From NCBI RefSeq assembly GCF_011170125.1, contig NZ_BLLN01000005.1, positions 1,240,001 to 1,304,000 of the forward strand: a stretch of 64,000 nucleotides of DNA, read 5' to 3'. The translations under genes and the position numbers were made by a program. The notes under the pieces were generated by a model that was not told the DNA's origin, did not search any database, and saw nothing but the letters and a program-made list of their open reading frames with translations. This DNA comes from Streptomyces diastaticus subsp. diastaticus. GTDB lineage: Bacteria > Actinomycetota > Actinomycetes > Streptomycetales > Streptomycetaceae. Each line of letters starts with the position of its first letter. Positions within the stretch are counted from its first letter, which is position 1. Shown piece by piece: positions 15,335-23,768 of the stretch.

Positions 15335-16413
15335 AGGTTTCCCTTCCGCCATTCGCGGGTGAGCAGATAGCCGAGGTAGAGGCCGCCGATGGCCATGGTG
15401 TAGATGCCGACGGGCAGGTTGTCGAACCACGGCACCTGCTGGGCCGCGAGGTCCGCGAGGACCAGCAGCAGGGCGCCGGTGAGCGCGGCGAGGAACAGGT
15501 GGGGCCCGGTGCCCCGGGTCAGCCGCCGGGCGATCTGCGGCGCGGTCAGCGAGATGAAGGCGATCGGCCCGGCGACGCTGACCGCCCCGGCCGACAGGAC
15601 GATGGAGAGCAGTACGGCCGAGGTCTTGGTGGACCGGGGCTCGGCCCCGAGGCCGGCCGCCAGTTCGTCGCCCATCTCGCCCATCTCCAGGCGCCGCGAG
15701 ACCAGCGCGGTGAGCGGGGCGGCGACCAGCAGGACCAGCCCGATGGTGAGCGCGTGGTCCCAGGAGCGGGCGGCGAGGCTGCCGTTGATGTAGGCGGTCA
15801 GCGCGGTGGCGTTGTCCCGCTCGACGGCGTAGACGACGTACTGGGTGAAGGCGGTGGCGAGGGCGGCGACGCCGATGCCCGCGACGACCAGGCGGCCGGG
15901 GTCGCGGAAGCCGGTGCCGGTGGAGACGTGGACCACGGCCATGGCGAGGGCGGCGCCGAGCAGGGCACCGAGCCAGATGGGGCTGCCGGGCAGGAAGAGC
16001 GCGAAGAAGGCGGCGCCCGCGCCGGCGCCGGAGGCGAGACCGATGACGTCGGGGCTGCCGAGCGGGTTGCGGGTGACCGACTGGAAGAGGGCACCGGAGA
16101 GGCCGAGGGCGGCTCCGGCGCCGATGCCGGTGACCAGGCGGGGGCCGCGGAGCCGGTTGAGGACGAAGCGGTTCTTCCCCTCGGCACCGCCGAGGACGGC
16201 GCCCGGGAGCTCGTGCAGCGGGACACCGAGGCGGCCCAGGCTCAGCGTGGCGACGGCCGCCAGGACGGTGAGGAGCAGCAGGACGAGCGCGACGACCACG
16301 GAGATCCGGCGCACCGGCAGCGCGACCGAGGAGCCGATCCGCAGGTGGCCGCCGGCCCGGGCGGGCGCGGCGGGCGCCGGGGCGGGGCGGTCCTGGAGCT
16401 GGGGGGTGTTCAT
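15331..16413 (-). CDS. Iron-siderophore ABC transporter permease 2 (FecCD family)
   Basis: A 360-residue integral membrane protein with about ten spans. FecCD hallmarks are NPLGSPDVIGLASGA in the first third and AGPIAFISLTAPQIARRL near residue 280, the ATPase-contact region. With the neighbouring permease it forms the heterodimeric channel for ferric siderophores. Its ATG overlaps the stop of permease 1 by ATGA and is preceded by AAGGGGAA. The overlap chain on both sides shows one transcriptional unit. Confidence 0.95.
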   Translation of the reverse strand: MNTPQLQDRPAPAPAAPARAGGHLRIGSSVALPVRRISVVVALVLLLLTVLAAVATLSLGRLGVPLHELPGAVLGGAEGKNRFVLNRLRGPRLVTGIGAGAALGLSGALFQSVTRNPLGSPDVIGLASGAGAGAAFFALFLPGSPIWLGALLGAALAMAVVHVSTGTGFRDPGRLVVAGIGVAALATAFTQYVVYAVERDNATALTAYINGSLAARSWDHALTIGLVLLVAAPLTALVSRRLEMGEMGDELAAGLGAEPRSTKTSAVLLSIVLSAGAVSVAGPIAFISLTAPQIARRLTRGTGPHLFLAALTGALLLVLADLAAQQVPWFDNLPVGIYTMAIGGLYLGYLLTREWRKGNL

Positions 16414-17450
16414 GAGTTCCCCTTCATCCGGCGGACGGCGTAGAGCAGCGCGGGGGCGCCGAGGAAGGCGGTGACGACACCGACCATGAGTTCCTGCGGG
16501 CGCAGCACCAGCCGGCCGGCCACGTCGGCGAGGAGGAGCAGGGCCGGACCGAGCAGTGCGGAGAAGACCAGTTGCAGCCGGAAGTCGACGCCGACGACGG
16601 CACGGACCACGTGCGGGACGGCGAGGCCGACGAAGGCGATCGGGCCGACGGCGGCGGTGGCGGCGGCCGCCAGCACGGTGGCGGAGAGCAGCCCGGCGGC
16701 GCGGACCACGGCCGGGTTGGCGCCGAGCGAGGAGGCGGACTCGTCGCCGAGGGCGAGCGAGTTGAGGCCGGGGGCGAGCGGCAGGGCGACCAGCAGACCG
16801 GCGACGGCGAACGGCAGGACGGCCCAGAAGACCTCCATGTCCCGTCCGGCGAGGGCGCCGACCACCCAGTAGCGGTAGCTGTCGAAGACCTTCGGCAGGC
16901 TGAGGGTGACGGCCTGGATGTAGGCGTGCAGGACCGCCGAGAGCACCGCTCCGGCGAGGACCAGGCGGACCAGCCCGCCGCTGCGGGAGCCGGCCGCGCC
17001 GATGGCGTAGACCGCCACACCCGCGAGGATCGCGCCGGGCAGCGCCCACCAGACGGTCTCGGCGCCGGAGGTGGCGCCGAGGAAGGCGGTGGCGGTGACG
17101 ACGCTGGCGGAGGCTCCGGCGTTGATGCCGAGCATCCCGGGGTCGGCGAGCGGGTTGCGGCTGATGCCCTGCATGAGGGTGCCGGCGACGGCGAGGCAGA
17201 CGCCGGCGAGGACCCCGAGGGCGGTGCGCGGATAGCGGCTCTCGACGACGCTGACGACGTACGGGTCGCCGTGGCCCGCCAGGACGTCGAGGACGTCGCC
17301 CAGCGGGGTGGTGCGGCTGCCGAACATGACGCTGGCCGCCACCGCGAGAGCGAGGACGGCGACGCCGGCGAGGAGGGCGGAAACCCGCCGAGCGGTGCCG
17401 GCACGCGAGGTGCCGGCACCGCTCGGGCGAGCGACGGTGGTCGTGGCCAT
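16410..17450 (-). CDS. Iron-siderophore ABC transporter permease 1 (FecCD family)
   Basis: A 346-residue permease with about ten spans. Diagnostic segments are YPRTALGVLAGVCLAVAG, NPLADPGMLGINAGAS, and GPIAFVGLAVPHVVRAVVG near the C-terminal third. It partners the downstream FecCD protein. It starts 16 bp after the binding-protein gene ends (ATG at 17450), so it belongs to the same iron-regulated operon. Confidence 0.95.
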   Translation of the reverse strand: MATTTVARPSGAGTSRAGTARRVSALLAGVAVLALAVAASVMFGSRTTPLGDVLDVLAGHGDPYVVSVVESRYPRTALGVLAGVCLAVAGTLMQGISRNPLADPGMLGINAGASASVVTATAFLGATSGAETVWWALPGAILAGVAVYAIGAAGSRSGGLVRLVLAGAVLSAVLHAYIQAVTLSLPKVFDSYRYWVVGALAGRDMEVFWAVLPFAVAGLLVALPLAPGLNSLALGDESASSLGANPAVVRAAGLLSATVLAAAATAAVGPIAFVGLAVPHVVRAVVGVDFRLQLVFSALLGPALLLLADVAGRLVLRPQELMVGVVTAFLGAPALLYAVRRMKGNS

Positions 17451-17466
17451 GAAGGAGAGCGGTGCC

Positions 17467-18507
17467 TCAGTCGAGGGTCTCGACGGCGTCGTCGATCATC
17501 GGCAGGTAGCGCTCGACGACCCACGGCACGGTGAGCGGGTTGATGATCGAGGAGGCGGTGACGAAGGAGGTGTCCTCACTGGTGACGAGCGAGCCGCGCT
17601 TCACGGCCGGCATGGCGGCGTACAGCGGCTGCTTCTCGATCTCGGCGCGGGTCTTCTTGTCGGTGTAGAAGGTGAAGAGCAGGTCGCTGTCCTTCAGCTT
17701 CTCGGCGTTCTCCAGGCCGATGATGGCCGAGTCGGTGCCCTCGACCTCCTTGAAGGTCTTCACCACCGGGTCGACCGTCAGGCCGAGGCCGGTCAGCATC
17801 TCGACCCGCTGCTCCTCGGGCAGGAAGACGCCGAGCGAGCCGGGGCCGTCGGTGTAGATGTAGGAGAAGGTGACGTCCTTGTACTTCGGACGGGTCGCGG
17901 CGGCGTCGGCGAACTGCTTTTTGATGTCCTTGATGAGGCCCTCGCCCTCGTCGCTCTTGCCGAGCGCCTTGGCGATGATCTCGATCTGCTCGTCCCAGTT
18001 GGTCGACCAGGGCAGCTCGGGGTAGGCGACGGTCGGCGCGATGTCCTTGAGGATGTCGTACTGCTCCTCGGTCACGCCGGACCACGGGGCGAGGATGACG
18101 TCGGGCTCCAGCTCGGTGATGGTCTCGAAGTCGATGTCCTCGCCGCCGGCGAACTGCTTGGGGAGCTTGTCGCCCTTCTCCTTCACCGCCTCGTTGATCC
18201 ACGGCAGGTAGCCGGACTTGTCGCTGCCCCACTCGTAGCTCTCGATGCCGACCGGGGTGGTGCCGAGCGCGATGGCGGTCTCGGCGGAACCCTGGCCGAG
18301 GGTGACGACCTTCTTCGGCTCCTCGGGTATCTCGGCGGTGCCGAGCTTGCTCTTGATGGAGACGGGGAAGGCACCGTCGCTCTTGGCGGAGGCGCTCGGC
18401 TTGTCCTCGTTCGAGGAGGAGCAGCCGCCGAGGACGACGACGAGCGCGGTGGCCGCGGCCGAGACGGCGACCGCCTTGCGGCGGGCCTGCGAGAACAACG
18501 ATGACAT
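17467..18507 (-). CDS. Iron-siderophore-binding lipoprotein
   Basis: A 346-residue periplasmic-binding-type lipoprotein: a signal peptide ending in the lipobox VVLGGC, then two Rossmann-like lobes joined by a long helix (FepB/FecB family). Segments such as PKKVVTLGQGSAETAIALG, TELEPDVILAPWSG and SYIYTDGPGSLGVFL are typical. It captures ferric siderophores at the outer membrane face and hands them to the permeases. Start ATG 18507 has GAGGA eight bases upstream. It is the first gene of the operon and lies behind an iron box. Which siderophore it prefers cannot be read from sequence. Confidence 0.94.
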   Translation of the reverse strand: MSSLFSQARRKAVAVSAAATALVVVLGGCSSSNEDKPSASAKSDGAFPVSIKSKLGTAEIPEEPKKVVTLGQGSAETAIALGTTPVGIESYEWGSDKSGYLPWINEAVKEKGDKLPKQFAGGEDIDFETITELEPDVILAPWSGVTEEQYDILKDIAPTVAYPELPWSTNWDEQIEIIAKALGKSDEGEGLIKDIKKQFADAAATRPKYKDVTFSYIYTDGPGSLGVFLPEEQRVEMLTGLGLTVDPVVKTFKEVEGTDSAIIGLENAEKLKDSDLLFTFYTDKKTRAEIEKQPLYAAMPAVKRGSLVTSEDTSFVTASSIINPLTVPWVVERYLPMIDDAVETLD

Positions 18508-18616
18508 GGACGTTTCCTCAGGTCTGAAGAGGTACGGAGCCGAGCCGCCGGCCGGCACGAGGGAGGACCCAGGAGCCGGGAGAACGAGGGCTGGTCGCAG
18601 CGGGGGCCGTGCGACG

Positions 18617-18640
18617 TTAGGCAAGCCTAAGCTTAGGCCC
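18617..18640 (-). promoter_or_regulatory. Iron box (DmdR/IdeR-type operator)
   Basis: TTAGGC-AA-GCCTAA overlaps CCTAAGCTTAGG, giving three TTAGG half-sites in alternating orientation, as in DtxR/IdeR/DmdR operators. It is about 110 bp upstream of the binding-protein start and should repress the siderophore importer when iron is plentiful. The rest of 18508-18869 shows no gene. Confidence 0.8.
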
Positions 18641-18869
18641 TGGCGGCTTTCAATCGGACTCGGGCCCCGTCAGGCGCTCGCCGCCACACCCGCCACACCT
18701 TTTCTCCCGGTACGTCCCGGAGTATCCGTCGACTCCGGGGCGACACCGGCCCTGACCCGCCGTCAGCCTGCCACGCCGACGTCGCCGCTCCGCCGCCGCC
18801 GGCCCGGAACAAGCCGCCCGGAAGGAAGCGCAAACCGGGAGAAAGCGCCCTGCTTGGTGGTCTGCCCGC

Positions 18870-19317
18870 ATGACCGAGTCATCCGCCACGCCTACCGGGA
18901 GGGACGAGAACGCGGCGCCGAAGACCCCCGACGTCCCGGACGCCTTCGACGTCTTCGCCCGCTCCTGCCCGTCGCGCACCACGCTGGAGCACGTCACCGG
19001 CCGCGGGGCGCTCTGACGCTGGGCGCGCTGCACGAGGACGCCCCGCGCTTCAGCCAATTGCGGCGCCGGGTGGACGGCGTGAGCGAGAAGATGCTCTCCC
19101 AGACGCCGCGGGCCCTGGACCGCGACGGCCTGGTGGTCCGGGACGCCCGGCCCGGCAATCCGCCGCACGTGGAGTACCGGCTGACCCCGCTGGGCGCCGA
19201 GGCCTCCACCCGGTCCTCGCCCTGATCACCCTCGTGGAGGACCGCATGCCCGAGGTGCTGGCCGCCCGGGAGGCGTACGCCACCCGGGACGTGGACGTAC
19301 GGCGGGGCGAGGAGTAG
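18870..19317 (+). pseudogene. HxlR family regulator broken by two single-base deletions
   Basis: Frame 1 from ATG 18870 reads up to EHVTGR and stops at 19016. The adjacent frame continues GALTLGALHEDAPRFSQLRR, then SEKMLSQTPRALDRDGLV, and stops at STRSSP. A third frame continues VLALITLVEDRMPEVLAAR to TAG 19317. Inserting one T after the GR codons restores the conserved HxlR tryptophan (GRWGALTL), and one G after ACCCGG restores STRVLALI. The repaired protein would have about 149 residues with a winged helix. Either the gene is dead or the sequence has two errors. Confidence 0.8.
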
Positions 19318-19612
19318 CCGCCGTCCCGGCGGTGCCGAGGACCCGGCCGCTCCCTGCTCCTGCCCGGCGCCCCCTTTCCCCCCACCGGAACGTGTGTCGC
19401 GCGCTTTGCCGTGACGGGCTCGCGTGCCCGCCGGCCCCGTGGTGGCGCGGCCGGTGCCTGCCGGCCGTGGCGCGACGCGGTGGCCGGCCCCGGCGGCCCG
19501 GGCGCGGCCGTCGGGGAACGGGGCGAGGCGCGTGCGGTCGTAGCGGGCCTCCGCCTGGCGGGGAGGGGGCGGCAGGGCGTCTCCGTCCGGAGATGGCGGG
19601 CGTGGCGGGCCG

Positions 19613-20785
19613 TCAGGGGCCCGGCGTGGCCGGGTGGTCGGCGAGGGCGCGGCCGAGGAGCCGGCGGACGAGCCGGCCGACGCGGTCGGTCTCCACCAGG
19701 AAGCCGTCGTGACCGTGGGGCGAGTCGATCGCGGCGAGCGGACCGGCACCGGGCAGGGCGTGGGCCAGTTCACGCTGCTGGCTGAGCGGGTACAGCCGGT
19801 CGGAGGTGATGCCGGCGATCAGGGCCGGGCCCCGGTAGCGGGCCAGGGCGGCCGCGGTGCCGCCCCGGTCGCGGCCGACGTCGTGGCTGTTCATCGCGGC
19901 CGAGAGGGTGAGGTAACTGCCCGCGTCGAAGCGCCGGGTGAGCTTGTCGGCGTGGTGGTCGAGGTAGGACTCGACCTGGTGGCGGCCGCCGGCGGCGGGG
20001 TCCTCACCGGGCTGGGCGGCGCGGCCGAAGCGGGCGTCGAGCTCCGGCCCGGCGCGGTAGGTGAGGTGGGCGATCCGCCGGGCGGCGCCGAGGCCGAGGT
20101 GCGGGCCCTCGCCGGGGGCGGCGTCGTGGTAGCGGCCGCCTTGCCAGCCCCGGTCGGCGCGGATCGCGGCGGTCTGGGCGGCGCTCCAGCCGATCTGGTC
20201 GGCGGTGGCGGCGGCGGACGCGGCGAGGACCAGCAGCGCGCCGGTGCGTTGTGGATGGCCGACGGCCCATTCCAGGGCGCGCATGCCACCCATCGAGCCG
20301 CCGATGACGGCGGCCCACCGGTCGATGCCGAGGGCGTCGGCGAGCAGGAGTTCGGCGGCGACCTGGTCGCGGACGGTGATCCGGGGGAAGTCCGGGCCCC
20401 ATGGCCGTCCGCCCGGTCCGGGTGAGGCGGGGCCGGTGGTGCCCTGGCAGCCGCCGAGGACGTTGGGGACGACGAGGAACCAGTGGTCGGTGTCGAGCGG
20501 GCGGCCCGGACCGGTGAGCGCGTCCCACCAGCCGGGGGCTCGGTGGCCCGGACCGGCGGGTCCGGCCAGATGGCTGTCGCCGGTCAGGGCGTGCAGCACC
20601 AGGATGGCGTTGGATCGGTCAGGGGCCGGGCGCCCGAAGGTCTCGTAGGCGATCCGCACACCGGGCAGCCGCCGCCCGCTCTCCAGGAGCAGCGGGGCCT
20701 CGGCGTGGTGCCAGGCTCGGCGGCCCGGTGGGTCGCCCTCCCGCCACGCGCCGGTGGCGGGAGGGAGGGGCGGCGTCGCGGGCAC
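19613..20785 (-). CDS. metX: Homoserine O-acetyltransferase
   Basis: A 390-residue alpha/beta hydrolase-fold enzyme that transfers an acyl group (normally acetyl from acetyl-CoA) to the hydroxyl of homoserine, committing it to methionine. The nucleophile elbow GGSMGG is present, with FLVVPNVLGGCQGTTGP ahead of it (oxyanion region), an acidic residue in GITSDRLYP and the catalytic His in DSPHGHDGF. It follows metY in the same direction; GTG at 20785 begins six bases after the metY stop. The ribosome site GAGGGG is rather far, so an alternative start a few codons away is possible. Confidence 0.94.
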   Translation of the reverse strand: MPATPPLPPATGAWREGDPPGRRAWHHAEAPLLLESGRRLPGVRIAYETFGRPAPDRSNAILVLHALTGDSHLAGPAGPGHRAPGWWDALTGPGRPLDTDHWFLVVPNVLGGCQGTTGPASPGPGGRPWGPDFPRITVRDQVAAELLLADALGIDRWAAVIGGSMGGMRALEWAVGHPQRTGALLVLAASAAATADQIGWSAAQTAAIRADRGWQGGRYHDAAPGEGPHLGLGAARRIAHLTYRAGPELDARFGRAAQPGEDPAAGGRHQVESYLDHHADKLTRRFDAGSYLTLSAAMNSHDVGRDRGGTAAALARYRGPALIAGITSDRLYPLSQQRELAHALPGAGPLAAIDSPHGHDGFLVETDRVGRLVRRLLGRALADHPATPGP

Positions 20786-20790
20786 GGCGG

Positions 20791-22122
20791 TCAGGACGCG
20801 CCCCTCGCCGCGTGGAACCCGGTCTCCAGGTCGGCCTTGAGGTCGTCCAGGTGTTCCAGGCCCACGGAGAGGCGGACCAGGCCGGGGGCGGTGCCGGTGG
20901 CGGCGAGGGACTCCTCGTCGAGTTGGCTGTGGGTGGTGGAGGCCGGGTGGATGATCAGGCTCCGGACGTCTCCGATGTTGGCGAGGTGGCTGAAGAGGCC
21001 GACGGCGTCCACGAACCGCTTGCCCGCCTCCACGCCGTCGCGCAGCTCGAAGGAGACCACGGCTCCGGCGCCGCGCGGCAGGTACCGCCGCGCGGACTCG
21101 TACCAGGGGCTGGACGGCAGGCCGGGGTAGTGGACGGCGGCCACCTCCTCGCGGGTCTGGAGCCACGCAGCGAGCGCGGCGGCGTTGGCGGTGTGCCGCT
21201 CCAGGCGAAGGCTGAGCGTCTCGATGCCCTGGAGCAGCAGGAAGGCGCTGTGCGGGGAGAGCGCCGGGCCGAGGTCGCGCAGCAGTTGGACGCGGAGTTT
21301 GACGGCGAACGCGCCGGGGCCGAGGTCCGGCCAGTAGCGCAGGCCGTGGTAGCTGGGGTCGGGCTCGGTGAAGCCGGGGAACCGCTCGGGGTACGCGCCG
21401 AAGTCGAAGCTGCCCGCGTCCACGACGACGCCGCCGAGGGTGGTGCCGTGGCCGCCGAGGAACTTGGTGGCGGAGTGCACGACGATGTCGGCGCCGTGCT
21501 CGGCGGGGCGCAGCAGGTAGGGCGTGGGCACGGTGTTGTCGACGACGAGGGGGACGCCGGCCTCGTGGGCGACGTCGGCGACGCCGCGGATGTCGAGGAC
21601 GTTGCCGCGCGGGTTGCCGAGGCTCTCGGCGAAGACCGCCTTGGTGGTGGGGCGGATCGCGGCGCGCCAGGCGTCGAGGTCGTCCGGGTCGTCGACGAAG
21701 CTCACCTCGACGCCCAGGCGCCGCAGGGTGTGCCGCAGCAGGTTGTAGGTGCCGCCGTACAGGGAGGTGCTGGAGACGAGGTGGTCGCCCGCCCCGGCCA
21801 GAGTGAGGAGGGCGAGGGTCTCGGCCGCCTGCCCGGAGGCGAGGGCGACGGCGGCGACCCCGCCCTCCAGGGCGGCGACGCGCTGCTCCAGCACGTCCTG
21901 GGTGGGGTTGTGGATGCGGGTGTAGATGTTGCCCGGTTCGGCGAGCGAGAAGAGGCCGGCGGCGTGCCGGGTGTCGTCGAAGACGAACGAGGTCGTCTGG
22001 TAGATCGGCACCGCGCGGGCTCCGGTGGCCGGGTCGGGGGCGGCGCCCGCGTGGATCTGCCGGGTCTCGAACGACCAGGCGGGCTCGGTGGTCGGGGTGG
22101 CGGCGTCGGTGGGCTGGCTCAT
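20791..22122 (-). CDS. metY: O-acetylhomoserine sulfhydrylase
   Basis: A 443-residue PLP enzyme of the Cys/Met metabolism family that converts O-acetylhomoserine plus sulfide to homocysteine. Landmarks: [21 protein letters not shown], the [13 protein letters not shown] loop typical of the sulfhydrylase branch, [14 protein letters not shown], and the PLP-lysine segment [20 protein letters not shown] 22122 has GCGAGG six bases upstream. It is the first gene of the metY-metX pair. No SAM or other riboswitch is evident in the 285 bp leader it shares with the divergent ATP-grasp gene. Confidence 0.95.
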   Translation of the reverse strand: MSQPTDAATPTTEPAWSFETRQIHAGAAPDPATGARAVPIYQTTSFVFDDTRHAAGLFSLAEPGNIYTRIHNPTQDVLEQRVAALEGGVAAVALASGQAAETLALLTLAGAGDHLVSSTSLYGGTYNLLRHTLRRLGVEVSFVDDPDDLDAWRAAIRPTTKAVFAESLGNPRGNVLDIRGVADVAHEAGVPLVVDNTVPTPYLLRPAEHGADIVVHSATKFLGGHGTTLGGVVVDAGSFDFGAYPERFPGFTEPDPSYHGLRYWPDLGPGAFAVKLRVQLLRDLGPALSPHSAFLLLQGIETLSLRLERHTANAAALAAWLQTREEVAAVHYPGLPSSPWYESARRYLPRGAGAVVSFELRDGVEAGKRFVDAVGLFSHLANIGDVRSLIIHPASTTHSQLDEESLAATGTAPGLVRLSVGLEHLDDLKADLETGFHAARGAS

Positions 22123-22407
22123 GTCTGGCCTCGCACGGGTCGTCCGGGTGGTGGTGCGGCAGGGGCGCGGGGCCGCGCCGGGTGCCTGTCCGGACGCTAG
22201 GCGCCGCACCCGTGCCGGTGACAGGGATTGCGGCCACTGGCCACGAACCTGCAACGCGGCGGCAACAGTGGGGCGCCCTCGGACCGGCGGACGTTGCGGA
22301 ATTCACCCTTCAGTTTGCTGCCCCGGGCCCCGGGTAACCGCGCGGCACAGGCATCCGCCGAAGGAGGAAGCCGATCACCGTTTCCCCCAGCGAAGGAGAA
22401 ATTCCTC

Positions 22408-23709
22408 ATGTCCGTTCCTCAGGAGAACAAAGGTCTCGACATATTCGTCGTGGGGCTCGACGAGAGCAATCTCGACACCTTGTGCGCGGTGCCGGGTGCC
22501 GAGGAATTCACCTTCCATCCGCTGTTGTCGCCGGAGGAACTCCAGCAGGGTGAGATCGATTTCCCCGAGCTGCTGCGCAAGGCGCGGGCCACGCTCGACG
22601 CGTTCGAGGGCACCGTGGACGCGGTGGTGGGCTACTGGGACTTCCCGGTGAGCACGCTGGTGCCGATCCTTTCGCGGGAGCGCGGGCTGCGCTCCAGCTC
22701 CCTGGAGTCGATCGTGCGCTGTGAGCACAAGTACTGGAGCCGTCTGGTCCAGCGTGAGGCCGCACCGGAGGCGGTACCGGGGTTCGGCCTGGTCGACCTG
22801 GCCGCCGAGGTGCCCCGGCCGCCCGAGGGCGTGTCGTTCCCGATGTGGCTCAAGCCCGTCAAGTCGTTCTCCTCGGAGCTGGCCTTCGGTGTCCGTGACG
22901 AGCAGGAGTTCCGCCAGGCGGTGGCCGAGATCAAGAAGGGCGTCGGGCGGGTCGGCGGCCCGTTCGAGCACATCCTGGACCGGCTGGACCTGCCGGCGGA
23001 GGTCGCCGCGGCGGGCGGCGCCGCCTGCCTCGCCGAGGAGACGCTGACCGGTGTGCAGGTCGCCGTCGAGGGCTTCGTGCACGAGGGCGAGGTCGTGGTC
23101 TACGGCGTGCTGGACTCGCACACGTACCCCAACAGCGCCTGTTTCCTGCGCCACCAGTACCCGGCGGAGCTGCCCGCCGAGACGGTGGAACGGATCGTGG
23201 ACGTCTCGCGGCGCGTCATCGGCCGGGTGGGAATGGAGTCGGTGACGTTCAGCATCGAGTTCTTCTACGACCCGGAGTCCGGCGCCGTGAAGATCCTGGA
23301 GATCAATCCGCGCCATTCACAGTCGCACGCGGAGATGTTCGAACACGTCGACGGAGTTCCCAACCACCACCGCATGATATCCCTCGCACTCGGCCGCGAT
23401 CCGCGCGTCAAGCAGGGAGACGGGCCTTACGAATACGGCGCCAAGTGGTACTACCGGGTGTTCCACGACGGTGTCGTACGGCGTGTTCCGACGCCCGACG
23501 AAGTGGCCCGGATCGAACGGGAGACACCGGGTGTGAAGGTCCACGTGGTGCCCGAGGAGGGGGTGCGGCTCTCCGAGATGCCCGGCCAGGACAGTTACAG
23601 CGCCGAACTCGCCCACATCTACGTGGGCGCCGACAGCGACAAGGAGCTGGAGGTCAAGTACGACCGCGTGGTGGAGGCGCTGGAGTTCGAGATCGACGAC
23701 GCCGCCTGA
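22408..23709 (+). CDS. ATP-grasp domain protein (carboxylate-amine or -thiol ligase family, substrate unknown)
   Basis: A 433-residue protein with the ATP-grasp fold. The N-terminal pre-ATP domain covers about 1-110. A nucleotide-binding Lys is in MWLKPVKSFSS, the central strand-loop is CLAEETLTGVQVAVEGFV, and the metal-binding E-x-N-x-R is in ILEINPRHSQSHAEMF. The C-terminal ~90 residues form a separate small domain. Family members activate a carboxylate as acyl phosphate and couple it to an amine or thiol. GAAGGAG precedes the ATG at 22408. The next gene, a CocE/NonD hydrolase, follows in 59 bp, suggesting that the two share a metabolite. Confidence 0.85.
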   Translation: MSVPQENKGLDIFVVGLDESNLDTLCAVPGAEEFTFHPLLSPEELQQGEIDFPELLRKARATLDAFEGTVDAVVGYWDFPVSTLVPILSRERGLRSSSLESIVRCEHKYWSRLVQREAAPEAVPGFGLVDLAAEVPRPPEGVSFPMWLKPVKSFSSELAFGVRDEQEFRQAVAEIKKGVGRVGGPFEHILDRLDLPAEVAAAGGAACLAEETLTGVQVAVEGFVHEGEVVVYGVLDSHTYPNSACFLRHQYPAELPAETVERIVDVSRRVIGRVGMESVTFSIEFFYDPESGAVKILEINPRHSQSHAEMFEHVDGVPNHHRMISLALGRDPRVKQGDGPYEYGAKWYYRVFHDGVVRRVPTPDEVARIERETPGVKVHVVPEEGVRLSEMPGQDSYSAELAHIYVGADSDKELEVKYDRVVEALEFEIDDAA

Positions 23710-23768
23710 CCCGGGCGGCTCTCCCGCGCCCGCTCGCACGACCCCGCCCTGGAAGGGTGCTTCGCCTC

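Noticed and set aside
19613..22306. Single 897-codon minus-strand frame spanning metX and metY
   Set aside because: Only the metX part is coding in this frame; the upstream half is an out-of-frame Arg/Pro-rich shadow of metY.
22123..22407. SAM riboswitch or T-box in the metY leader
   Set aside because: None of the conserved core motifs or pairing patterns could be found on either strand.
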